NCBI GenBank assembly: GCA_039519185.1 | Contig: CM076846.1 | Coordinates: 69,860,666-69,924,665, forward strand | Source of the DNA: Astragalus membranaceus | Lineage: Eukaryota > Streptophyta > Magnoliopsida > Fabales > Fabaceae | Reading direction: 5' to 3' | Length of the DNA stretch: 64,000 nt | Shown: piece by piece, positions 54,557 to 64,000 of the stretch | How positions within the stretch are numbered: the first letter of the stretch is position 1 | How the letters are laid out: each line of letters starts with the position of its first letter | Translations under genes and position numbers: made by a program | Notes under the pieces: generated by a model | Seen by the model: the letters and a program-made list of their open reading frames with translations, nothing else | What the model was told of the DNA's origin: nothing | The model's database searches: none

Positions 54557-54759
54557 TGATTTTGTAATGCAAATTCTTTGGCTCTGCCCAATGCCTTAGA
54601 ATATTTCATAAGGGCATGCATGTTTTTCCTTCGAATATCATCTATCAATAAAATGTTGTTTCGGACTCTCAAATGAATAAAATTGCTTTTCATTATCATG
54701 TGTCTTCATCTTGTGTTTCTATTTTGCTTGTTCATTTCTTTCTATTCCCGCAAATGCAG
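54557..54759 (+). other. Putative intron between Ogre pro and RT
   Basis: About 200 bases, AT-rich and non-coding, with a GTAATG near 54564 and a strong acceptor TTCCCGCAAATGCAG ending at 54759 after a long T-rich tract. Ogre elements of other plants are known to splice an intron here to join pro to RT. The exact donor is uncertain: the visible GTAATG lies after the pro stop codon, so a donor upstream of 54554, or translation strategies other than simple fusion, must be considered. Confidence 0.65.
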
Positions 54760-56365
54760 ATCTAAAATGAATATCTTTGAAAATAATGATGCCAACGGTT
54801 CATATGTTAATTTTGATCACCCCGTTAATCAAGCTGAGGAGGATGTTGAGGATGACTGGGAAACTCCTCCAGAATTGATGAGAATGGTTGAACAAGAGGA
54901 AAAGGTTATTCAGACGCATGGGGAATCTGTTGAGATAATTAACCTAGGCACAGAGGACAGTAAGAAGGAAGTAAAGGTGGGTACTTCAATAAAGGAAAGT
55001 GAGCGCAAGAAGCTAATCGAACTCCTGCATGACTATGTTGATGTCTTCGCATGGACTTATCAGGATATGCCAGGGTTAGATACTGACATAGTGGTGCACA
55101 AGTTGCCGGTCAAGCCAGAATGTCCTCCGGTAAAGCAGAAACTGAGAAGAATGAAGCCAGAAATGTCCTTAAAGATCAAAGATGAGGTGAAAAGCAGTTT
55201 GACGCCGGGTTCCTAGCGGTAGCCAAGTATCCGCAATGGGTTGCTAACATCGTGCCGGTTCCTAAAAAGGACGGGAAAGTTAGAATGTGCGTTGATTACA
55301 GAGATCTGAATCGTGCTAGTCCCAAAGATGATTTTCCCCTACCCCATATTGATGTCTTAGTGGATAGTACGGCGGAGCATTCACTGTTCTCCTTCATGGA
55401 TGGGTATTCAGGGTATAACCAGATCAAGATGACTCCTGAGGATATGGAGAAGGCAACTTTCACAACTCTTTGGGGAACATTTTGTTACAGAGTCATGCCA
55501 TTCGGGTTGAAGAACGCCGGTGCTACCTATCAAAGGGCTATGGTCACATTATTTCACGACATCATGCACAAAGAAATAGAGGTCTACGTGGACGATATAA
55601 TCGCAAAGTCTAAAACTGATGAGGAACACATTGTCAATTTGCAAAAGCTCTTCGGGCGGTTGAGAAAATTCAAGCTCAGATTAAATCCTGCCAAGTGTAC
55701 CTTTGGTGTGCGATCAGGAAAGTTGTTGGGATTCATCGTCAGCCAAAAGGGGATAGAAATTGATCCAGATAAGGTGCGTGCGATTCTTGAGATGCCAGTT
55801 CCTAAAACAGAAAAAGAGATTCGGGGTTTCCTTGGAAGACTGAACTACATCTCTAGGTTCATATTCCAATTGACTGCCACTTGTGAACCAATCTTCAAAC
55901 TATTGTGCAAGAATCAAGAGACCAAATGGAATGATGATTGTCAAGAAGCATTCGAAAAGATCAAGAAATATCTTCAGAATCCGCCTATCTTGATGCCTCC
56001 CGTACCCGACAGACCTCTGATCCTGTACCTAACCGTGCTAGACAGCTTAATGGGTTGTGTGTTAGGGCAACATGATGAATCTGGGAAGAAAGAGCATGCC
56101 ATTTACTATTTGAGCAAGAAGTTCACTGACTGTGAAACAAGGTACTCGCTGCTAGAAAAGACTTGTTGTGCTTTAGCTTGGGCTGCTCATCGTTTGAGGC
56201 AGTACATGCTAAGTCACACTACTTGGTTGGTATCTAAAATGGATCCTATCAAGTACATCTTCGAGAAGCCCGCACTTACAGGGAGACTTGCCCGTTCAGT
56301 TATCAGAATATGATCTCCTATATGTCACTCAGAAAGCAATTAAAGGTAGTGTGTTGGCCAAGTAA
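54760..56365 (+). pseudogene. pol: Ogre reverse transcriptase and RNase H, two frameshifts and one stop
   Basis: Frame 1 (to 55216) carries ETPPELMRMVEQEEKV and LHDYVDVFAWTYQDMPGLD. A single-base loss in the A run near 55190-55196 shifts it. Frame 2 (about 55220-56295) holds the RT core: PVPKKDGKVRMCVDYRDLNR, PFGLKNAGATYQRAM, the catalytic YVDD (55584-55595), LGFIVSQKGIEIDPDK and IRGFLGRLNYISRF. RNase H follows, with YLSKKFTDCETRYSLLEKTC. A second frameshift lies near 56294 and an in-frame TAA at 56363-56365. RT copies element RNA into cDNA in cytoplasmic particles, and RNase H removes the template. All catalytic blocks are recognisable but no intact product can be made. Confidence 0.9.
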
Positions 56366-58203
56366 CTGGCACACGTGCCCGTTGAAGATTATCAGCCTAT
56401 GCAGTATGACTTTCCAGATGAAGATATCATGGCCTTGTTTGAAGAAGGGAAATCCCCAGAAGATGAAAGATGGAGGGTGGTGTTTGATGGTGCCTCCAAC
56501 ATATATGGGCACGGGGCCGGGGCAGTGCTGATTTCCCCTGATAATCGCTTCATTCCATTCACTGCCAGACTAGGCTTCTACGTCACCAATAATATAGCAG
56601 AATATGAGGCATGTATTCTTGGTATCCAGGCAGCCATTGATTGGAAAGTTAAGAGACTTGATGTGTATGGAGATTCAGCTCTAGTCATTCACCAAGTAAA
56701 TGGTGATTGGGAGACCAGGGACTCCAAGTTGATCCCTTATCGAGATTACGTTCTAGAGTTGGTTGAGCCTTTTGAGGAAATCACGTTCCAGTATCTTCCT
56801 CGCAATGAGAACCAGTTGGCTGATGCGCTAGCCACTTTGTCTTCAATGTTCAATATCAACTACGACAAAAGCTTGACTCACATCAAGATTCAGTATCGAG
56901 ATTTGCCAGCACATCATTACTGCGCGGCAATTGAGGAAGAGTCTGATAACAAGCCCTGGTATCATGACATCAAACAGTACATCTTGAACAGAGAGTACCC
57001 TCCTGGAGCGTCAGAGAATGACAAGAGAACCCTCAGAAGATTGTCAAGGAATTTCTTTTTGAACGGTGAAGTTCTATACAAGAGGAATTATGATATGGTC
57101 CTCCTGAGGTGTGTGGCAGAAGAAGAGGCAACAAAAATCATGAAAGAAGTCCATGAAGGCTGATTTGGGGTTCATTCCAGCGGGCACACTATGGCAAGAA
57201 AAATCTTAAGAGCTGGCTATTATTGGTTGCGAATGGAATCAGATTGCTATAGTTTCGTGAAAAGATGTCACAAGTGCCAAATCTACGCTGACCACATTCA
57301 TGTGCCACCTGCTTCCCTAAATGTCCTGACTGCATCCTGGCCGTTCTCAATGTGGGGCATGGACGTCATAGGTCCTATCGAGCCTAAGGCATCAAATGGG
57401 CATCGCTTCATCCTGGTCGCTATTGATTACTTCACCAAGTGGGTTGAAGCTGCCTCATACTCCAGCATTACTAGCTCTGTGGTTGCTAAGTTCGTAAAGA
57501 GAGACCTGGTTTGTCGCTATGGGCTTCCAGACAAGATTATCACAGATAATGGCAGCAACCTGAACAGTAAGATGATGAAAGAGTTATGCGAGGACTTCAA
57601 AATCCAACATCATAATTCTTCTCCATACCGTCCCAAGATGAATGGGGCAGTCGAAGCAGCCAATAAAAATATCAAGAAGATCGTGCAAAATATGGTAGTA
57701 ACCTACAAAGATTGGCATGAGATGCTTCCTTTCGCTTTGCATGGGTATCGTACCTCAGTGCGTACTTCAACCGGGGCAACCCCTTTCTCTTTGGTGTATG
57801 GGTCGGAAGCAGTCCTCCCTATTGAAGTTGAGATACCCTCCCTACGGGTGCTGATGGAAACCAAGTTGGAAGAAGCAGAATGGGTCCAGGCTCGTCTGGA
57901 TCAGCTGAATCTCATTGAGGAGAAAAGAATTGCCGCCCTGTGTCATGGCCAGTTGTATCAACAAAGGATGAAGACAGCTTTCGACAAGAAAGTTCGTCCC
58001 CGAGAATTCAGCGAAGGAGACCTTGTGCTCAAGAAGATCCTGCCTATTTAGAGTGACCCCCGCGGGAAATGGACTCCTAGCTATGATGGACCATATGTGG
58101 TAAAGAAATCCTTTTCTGAAGGAGCATTGATACTCACCAACATGGATGGTGAAGAACTCAGAAACCCAGTCAATTCAGATTCAGTCAAGAAATATTACGC
58201 CTG
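56366..58203 (+). pseudogene. pol: Ogre second (archaeal-type) RNase H and integrase, two stops
   Basis: After VEDYQPMQYDFPDEDIM, a second RNase H of the archaeal type is present, with its acidic residues in WRVVFDGASN, NIAEYEACILGIQAA, LDVYGDSALVIHQV and NQLADALATL. Dual RNase H domains mark the Tat/Ogre clade. A TGA at 57161-57163 interrupts the start of integrase, just after the first conserved His. Integrase then runs in the same frame: zinc pair CHKC (near 57268), catalytic D in WGMDVIGP, D in IITDNGSN, E in KMNGAVEAANK, then GYRTSVRTSTGATPFSLVYG. A TAG at 58049-58051 (likely from CAG) cuts off the C-terminal domain, which otherwise reads on to TGA 58201-58203 (SYDGPYVVKK). Confidence 0.9.
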
Positions 58204-59751
58204 AGAAAAATAAAAGAAAAAAAGAGAAATATGAGCCAAGCAAGAATTAGCTCGCTAGGTTGAAAACCCGAAAGGGCGGCCTAGGCAAAAAGAGCGACCC
58301 GGTGGACTGAAAACTCGCAAAGAGCGGTCCAGGCAAAAATTAGGGTCAGAAAGGTTGGACTTAAAAAAGTAAAAGAGGCAAGCAGCGCCTCCAAAAGTTT
58401 GGATAAAAGAGTGATCAAGGATATAAGTATGGGTGATTGGCATCAACACTCCAAAGACAAAGAGCGCTCATAAGATCTGTTGCGTCCATTTTTCTTGTTT
58501 TTTTTTTAGTTTCAAAAAATTTCTCAATGTACTCTTTTCAGTCGGCGCGACCTTTTGCGCGTTCGGTTTCCATATGAATAAAAAGTCCAAATTTTCCACT
58601 CCGTCTGCTTATTGTTTTATCATTGCTTCCTTTTCATTTGTGCTTTAAAAATGGTGTTTTATGGTAGATGATAAATGAATTATGAAAATGTGCATAAATC
58701 AGAACATTAAAATCATTGCGAAACTTTTGAAAATCATGAGAAAAAAAAAATGATCTCTCAATCAGGTAAATTCACAAGAATCAAACAAAAGCACTGATCG
58801 CGTCAAAACAATTCTCAAAAGGCTGAAGCATGACCCTCGCACCATTATGGACGACCATCGTGCCTCATAACGCGAGTCCTACGATTTGGTCAAACAGCAA
58901 AAGAAAAAGAAAAAGAAAAAAGGAGTAAAAGAGCAATAAAAAAAATAATAAAATTCATGCATTGCATTCATCAAACATAGACAAAAAAATTCATGCAAGC
59001 AAAAAAAAAACTCCTGCATCACATCACATTCACCCCATCAAAAAGCAATCATGGCATTTGCATTGCATGCATTTGTTCATCTCACTTGCAGGTACAAGGA
59101 CGAATAAGTACTTCGATGTTAATCCTTGCACTCAGTTCCCAGAAAATGCCCTCTTAGTTCGGAGTTCAAATGCTTTTCAGTTCAGCGCTCAAGCGTGCAT
59201 TGCAGTTTGGAGTTCAAATTGCTCTTATCAGAGTTCAGTGCTCCCTTCTGTTCATGGTCTCACATTGTGTACGAGCAACGCGATGGACCGCAGCCCCATG
59301 TGAGGTTCAACGGAATAGTTGTATCAGCCTAAGATACAGTGGACGCCGTGCATTGATCGGTATATCAGTTCCGAAGCTGATAACGATCCCCCCGGTCGCT
59401 CGAAAGACCAGAGATTCTCAGGATGCGTGCTCCTCAAAGCCACGTGCAAACTCGGAGTCGCAAGGGTTTGTTTACAGGTTTTAGGCAGCCTGGCATTTTA
59501 CCGCTCGCTTTATCGTTTTCTTCATTTAGCGCTTTCCTTGCCTTTCGCAGTTAGCGTGCATGTTGTTAACCATTTCGTTTATCGTTTCCTCTGCAACGCT
59601 CCAAGTGTTGATTCAAAAAAAAAAAGAAACAGAAAAAGAAAATTCGGGTTTCTCCAAGTAGACAAAATTGGTATAATTTCTGAATTCTTTATTCATATTT
59701 TATCTTCGAAATATGTCTCGGCCAATTTATATTTCTTGGTAAAATCCGAAT
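58204..59751 (+). other. Ogre 3' untranslated region
   Basis: About 1.5 kb between the pol stop and the polypurine tract. Near 58259-58340 two related units occur (GAAAACCCGAAAGGGCGG and GAAAACTCGCAAAGAGCGG). Several A-rich tracts follow. Short frames such as 59319-59753 show no recognisable domain, and I do not call them genes. Confidence 0.6.
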
Positions 59752-59764
59752 AAAGAGGGGCAGC
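59752..59764 (+). promoter_or_regulatory. Polypurine tract of the Ogre element
   Basis: AAAGAGGGGCAGC immediately before the 3' LTR start TGTCATACCC. Confidence 0.85.
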
Positions 59765-62700
59765 TGTCATACCCTAATTTTGTCCGACTAATTGGAAAAT
59801 CCCAAAATTTTATCGCTTCGCATATTGTTCTAAACGCGGGTGTCTTTGGCACTCTCGTGCAACGATTTTGTTTGACACTCGTTACTTTCAAAAAAAAAGA
59901 GAGTCCAAAAAATATATATAATAAAAATAATAATAAATAACGCGAGCGCGTGTTGGTTGCGAGTCACGTGTGAGTAGTTGCGTCACCGCGCGTTATTTTA
60001 CCGTTTTTTAGAAAAAGTGAGGATAAAATGAAATCGGTTTTAATAACGTACGCGCGTGCGTATTCAAATCGCGTACGCGTTCCTAGTCTTAAGGCGAGCA
60101 CGCGTTTCGTTTCGAGTCACGTGAGTGATTGCGTCGGTGCGCGTTTATTTTATCGCTTCTTTCAGTTATTAGTAAAAAAATAATAAATAATAGTAATAAG
60201 ATAAAATCAGTTTTTTTTATTAGCTGTCCTTTTTTTAATTTTGTTACATATACAAACAAAAAATAAATAAAAAAGCAAAATAGTACAAAAAAGAAAGTCA
60301 GCTGTTTTATTTAGATGTAGACAAGAAAATTTAATTACAAATAATACAAAAATCAAAATACAAACAAAAATTAAATACAAAAGTACAAAAAATAAAAAAA
60401 TAAAAAAAAGGGGACAGCTCAAGTCGCTGCTGCCCTTGTTTGTTGCTGTGGCTGAAAAACATTTTGAGCTTCAAGCCCAAGCTTCTTTCCTCTTGTCCCT
60501 TTGCTTGCCTCCCATTTTCAGCAAAAACATGGCAGCATTGGCAGCAACCCTGCTCCACCTCTGCTGCCTCATACTGCCTCCACCAGAGGTTGTTGTGCTT
60601 TATGGTCTCCAAGAGTTGTGATCCTCTGCTCCTACACCACAATCCTCAGCCTATAAATACAAATGAACAGAAATCAGTAAGGGGGAGGCATAATCAGTAA
60701 CAGATACACACAGAATAGAGATAAATCAGTTTAAAAATAGAGAGCAAAAGAGGTTTTAGTTCAAAAAAAGAGGAGCAGCAAGGTAAAAATGGGTGATTCC
60801 CGGAAGCTGGAAAATAGGTCAGTTCAGTTTTTTTTTATGTAGTGTTTAGTTCTAAAAAAATATGGAACAATATATTTGATCGGAGTGTATACTAAATGCG
60901 TTTTTGTTTTTTTATCTTCTTGATATTATAAGAATGCAGTAGTAAATATATACATACAACAGTATATTAGAAGCAAGAAGGATTTCATTAACATAACTTA
61001 GATCTCGAAACTGAGAGAGGGTCAAAGGAACACGTTTTTTTTTTGGAACAAAATAATAAACCAACTTTTCTTTTGTGTAAAAAAATAAAGGAGGTACAGA
61101 CTTAGATCAAAAATGTAGGAAATTAGTGTAAAAAGGAGTTCTGAGAATGGAAGAGGGGTGAGAGTGAAACAAAATATAGAAGCAAAAAACCTGCGGATGC
61201 GGCCACTGTTCACGGCGGTCGCCGCCGCACCACCACCGTCGTCCACACTCCGCCTCCTCCCTCCCAGCAACCACCAAAACCATCGTTCTCACCGCCCTTT
61301 CCTCCACCACGGACAACCTTCACCCAGCCGCACCACCCAAACGACCACCACCGAAATCCCCCCCTGTCGCATCAGCCACCACCCACGTGCACCGTCACCA
61401 GAACTCCGACGACGAACCCATCCACCCTCCTCGCACGACCACCGTCCAACCCGTGACCATGAACCCCCAAACACCATAACCAAAACCATAAAACACCGTA
61501 CGGCTCCCCCTCTCCCTCCACGAATCAGCAACCGCTGTGCGCACCAACCACAGCGCCACCACCCACAGCGCTACAACCCCCATCAAACCGAACCACCTCC
61601 TCCGCCACCTTGGCTAATCCCTCCGTCCATCCGCAACCAACACAGAAACCGAACGCCATCATCACCGCCGCGAGATCGTCCTCCCCGTCGCGAGGCGGAC
61701 CCAGATCGAGCGAAACGCCGCCGTGGACCCGAGGGGAAAAGAAGTGAGAGAGCTAGGGGTGGCGGTGAGGAGAAAATGGAGGAGAAGAGAGAGAGGTAGC
61801 GACTTGGTGGGAGGAAAACGGAGTGGGGCTAAGAGGAGAAGTGGCGCGGTGGAGAGAGGGGATGAGATTAGGATGGGGTGAGGGAGAGAGATGGATACGG
61901 CTAAGGAGAGAGATCGAGAAAGGGAATTAGGGTTGAAGAGTGGGGGGTGCGGCGCGCTGAGGGAGAGAGGAGTTGTAAATTAGGTTTAATTTTTAGGTTT
62001 GGCTTTATATAGTTAGGGTTTTGTTTGTTTTAATTTTTTTTAATATCAGATTAATATCTGCACCCCACCAATTCCATTCTGCAACCCCCTGGGAAAGCCC
62101 ACAATTTCGTGGGCTAGCCAGCCTTATAGTGGGCTGGGCTGCTGCTAAATGCACCCTTTCTTTTTACTCATACAACCGCTTGTTTCTAAATGCACATACC
62201 ATTTTACTACTACACCCCCTGTTTCTCTTTTTCAAATTTCGTTTCTTTCCCCTAAGCGAACTTATTTTTTTTTCACAAACCTTTTTCCCAAATAATGGAT
62301 AAATGTTTCCCTGAACAAGAATCAATCCAATTGCGAAAACTCTTCAAAATCAAACTTTGTTAGTTGTCTTGCGAAGCCTTTGCTTGCATGATTATTAACA
62401 ATGAGGTACTAGTGGCGATCACTTGGAGCCTTTGCTCAATTGATCATCATGAATGCCTAATTTTCCTAAAGATTTTCACTAAACCAAAAACTTTGTTAGT
62501 AGTCTCGCGAAGCCTTTGCTTGCATGATTATTAACAATGGAGTGCTAATGGTGGTCACTTGGAGCCTTTGCTTAATTGCTCATCATGAAAGCTCAATTTT
62601 CACGATTTAACAAGATAAAAAACAAAAACCTTTTTAGACAACCCAGAACTACGCAGCTTTGAATTCTCCATCCCACCGGGAGATACGTAGGAGCGGATAC

Positions 62701-63042
62701 TCTCCGTCAAGCACAATAAACCAAAAACATTTTTCCTTTCAAAAACCAAACACTTTTCCAAAATAAAACATTTTTCAAAAGAGGTAAAAACAAAGCATTT
62801 TTCCGAATCAACTTTGCAAATCACATATTTAATTACAGTAACCCTTCTTCGAAGGGACGTTGTGGGGTGTTAATACCTTCCCCATACGTAATTAGACCCC
62901 GAACCCAAATCTAATGATTCCAAAGACCATTGCTTTCCAAAAAAGGTTTTTCCAATGTTTTACCTTTAAAAAATATTGGTGGCGACTCTAAAAACCAGTT
63001 GTGCGAAGAAAGATCCCTCCGAGGATTTTTCGGGGTGCGACA
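59765..63042 (+). mobile_element. 3' LTR of the Ogre element
   Basis: 3278 bases without nested insertion. It supplies the empty site for solo LTR C and contains the ~185-bp GC-rich segment (about 61205-61395) lost from the 5' LTR. TATAAATA is at 60652-60659. A 213-residue proline/arginine-rich frame at 61158-61799 is not conserved in the 5' LTR and is not called. Confidence 0.95.
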
Positions 63043-63209
63043 AGACCTTGTGGTGGAATTTGAATCCAATCATGGCTGTGACTAACCTTTATTTGTTGAT
63101 CGGTGAGATTGAATTATAAGGTTTACTTTCGTTTACTTTTAAAATAAAGAGAGGGGAAGAAACACAATGTAGAAATAAGCAACGTGAAGTATAAAAGTAT
63201 AACACAAAC

Positions 63210-63327
63210 CCTGTGTGACAAAGAAGGCATGGAAACCATATGGAACTCTTTGAGGCAATTCTACAACTGCAAAAGGATCCGGTCCGCTGACATAGTTTTC
63301 GCATCTATGACATTGACAAATGATTTC
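63210..63327 (-). pseudogene. Possible exon of an unidentified gene
   Basis: On the minus strand, after an acceptor-like AATACGCAG, a 118-base stretch stays open in one frame and includes NYVSGPDPFAVVELPQRVPY and GFHAFFVTQ. It is followed by a weak donor-like GGTTTGTG. The composition looks coding, but I cannot identify the protein and see no neighbouring exons. Confidence 0.3.
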
Positions 63328-63424
63328 CTGCGTATTTCTGTTTGTTAGTTTAAAGTCGTGTTTATATTCTCTAGTATTAAAAAAGATCTTAAAAAACTAA
63401 AACTAAGACATGTGATACTCATTA

Positions 63425-63705
63425 CTCCCTCCGTCCCACAATAGATGTCGTTTAAGGTTGTGACATAGGAATTAAGAAAAGTAGTTAATTTTGTATGGAA
63501 AAGAGAGATGGTAAGTTAGTTTACCAAATTGTCCCTATTAATGACATTGGAAACATAAAAAGTAGAATTGTAAGAAGAGATATATTAAATAATGAATGGT
63601 ATGACTGGAAAAGAAAATTTATGTTTTATTGGGGTTGTGAAAAGTCATGTATTATGGGATAAATATTTTTGGCTAGAAAGTCATATAATATGGGACGGAG
63701 GGAGT
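63425..63705. mobile_element. Stowaway-type MITE (Tc1/mariner-related)
   Basis: 281 bp with terminal inverted repeats CTCCCTCCGTCCCA and TGGGACGGAGGGAG and a TA duplication on each side (63423-63424, 63706-63707). No coding capacity. Confidence 0.92.
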
Positions 63706-63774
63706 ACTATACAGAAGTAGAGAACTGTCCTTGATTCCTTCAGGATCACAACACAATGATTTTGATTGCAATAC

Positions 63775-64000
63775 ATAAAACCGGTGGCCTATAGAATGAG
63801 GGGTGTCTCCTACTTAAAAACTCTTTTTCAGGCTATATCACATATGATGTTAGAATCTCAACGCACTCCCCTCACTCCTGCTGAACTGGACAACTGGAGT
63901 GGCTCATCAGCCGGTGGCCCAATGATTTTTAGGTTGTGCCTAACTCAATCCTACAAAAAGGGCTTAGATGTCTCCTATTTATAAACTCTTGTACCGGCCA
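63775..64000 (-). repeat. Fragment of a common dispersed plant repeat (TRIM-like)
   Basis: The minus strand reads TTGAGTTAGGCACAACC, ATGTGATATAGCCTGAA and GTTTTTAAGTAGGAGACAC, an arrangement I recognise from short LTR-like repeats common in eudicots. Two related blocks occur (GTGTCTCCTACTTAAAAACTC near 63806 and ATGTCTCCTATTTATAAACTC near 63969). It continues past the window edge, so I cannot define its ends. Confidence 0.4.

Larger units (their letters stand above)
41862..63042 (+). mobile_element. Complete Ogre-type (Ty3/gypsy, Tat clade) retrotransposon
   Basis: Two LTRs (41862-47496 with an insertion; 59765-63042) begin TGTCATACCC and end GGTGCGACA, with a perfect target duplication AGACC (41857-41861, 63043-63047). 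It has a primer binding site TGGCGACTCTGCTGGGGA of the Ogre kind, an ORF1 upstream of gag, gag-pro, a putative intron, RT-RH, a second RNase H and integrase, then a long 3' UTR and a polypurine tract. About 18.6 kb without the nested LTR. By eye the two LTRs differ at only a small fraction of positions, so insertion is fairly recent, yet the coding region has at least eight disabling changes. Confidence 0.95.

Noticed and set aside
61158..61799. 213-residue Pro/Arg/His-rich frame in the Ogre 3' LTR
   Set aside because: It depends on a GC-rich block missing from the 5' LTR, has no domain and overlaps LTR regulatory sequence.

Overview
The window is repeat-rich plant nuclear DNA, almost certainly from a eudicot with a large genome. 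I find no intact host gene. Nearly every base falls into nested or rearranged transposable elements: an L1-type LINE with a DUF4283/CCHC ORF1, several Ty3/gypsy-related LTR elements primed by initiator tRNA-Met, a Tat-type fragment, a complete Ogre-type element, a CACTA transposon, a Stowaway MITE and tRNA-derived SINE sequence. I cannot name the species.

Region 1 (1-14.6 kb) is a tandem array with a period of about 4.59 kb and a little over three copies. Each unit carries an ORF1-only LINE, about 0.9 kb of flank and the first ~1.2 kb of the LTR of element A. Region 2 (13.4-36.4 kb) is element A, a non-autonomous LTR element with ~3.1-kb LTRs and a 1.18-kb non-coding interior. Its 5' LTR holds a reverse-oriented solo LTR (F, TSD GTGTT) and a 3.85-kb CACTA element with captured gene exons (TSD AAT). 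Its 3' LTR holds element B (TSD CCTGT), a gag-only element in the unusual form LTR-gag-LTR-gag-LTR. Undisturbed sequence elsewhere in the window serves as the empty site for the F and CACTA insertions.

Region 3 (36.4-41.2 kb) is the 3' part of a Tat-like element whose antisense strand carries a broken, intron-containing plant-mobile-domain gene with its own TATA box, followed by a polypurine tract and a 0.92-kb LTR. A short SINE follows. Region 4 (41.86-63.04 kb) is an Ogre element with both LTRs and a perfect TSD (AGACC): ORF1, gag, protease with a G-patch-like segment, a putative intron, RT, RNase H, a second archaeal-type RNase H and integrase, disabled by several stops and frameshifts. 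Its 5' LTR contains a related solo-LTR insertion (C) ending in a 311-bp palindrome built from tRNA-like SINE heads. Region 5 (63.05-64 kb) has a possible exon, a Stowaway MITE and a common short repeat.

The strongest candidate for something undescribed is a ~120-nt module kept in four divergent LTR families (A, B, C, F). It has an invariant 6-bp hairpin, a second hairpin with compensatory changes between families, and then a 9-10-nt segment exactly complementary to the elements' own primer binding site. The same LTRs share an AAG/GTAAGG splice-donor-like site and, in A, C and F, arrays of paired GGCGCC palindromes.
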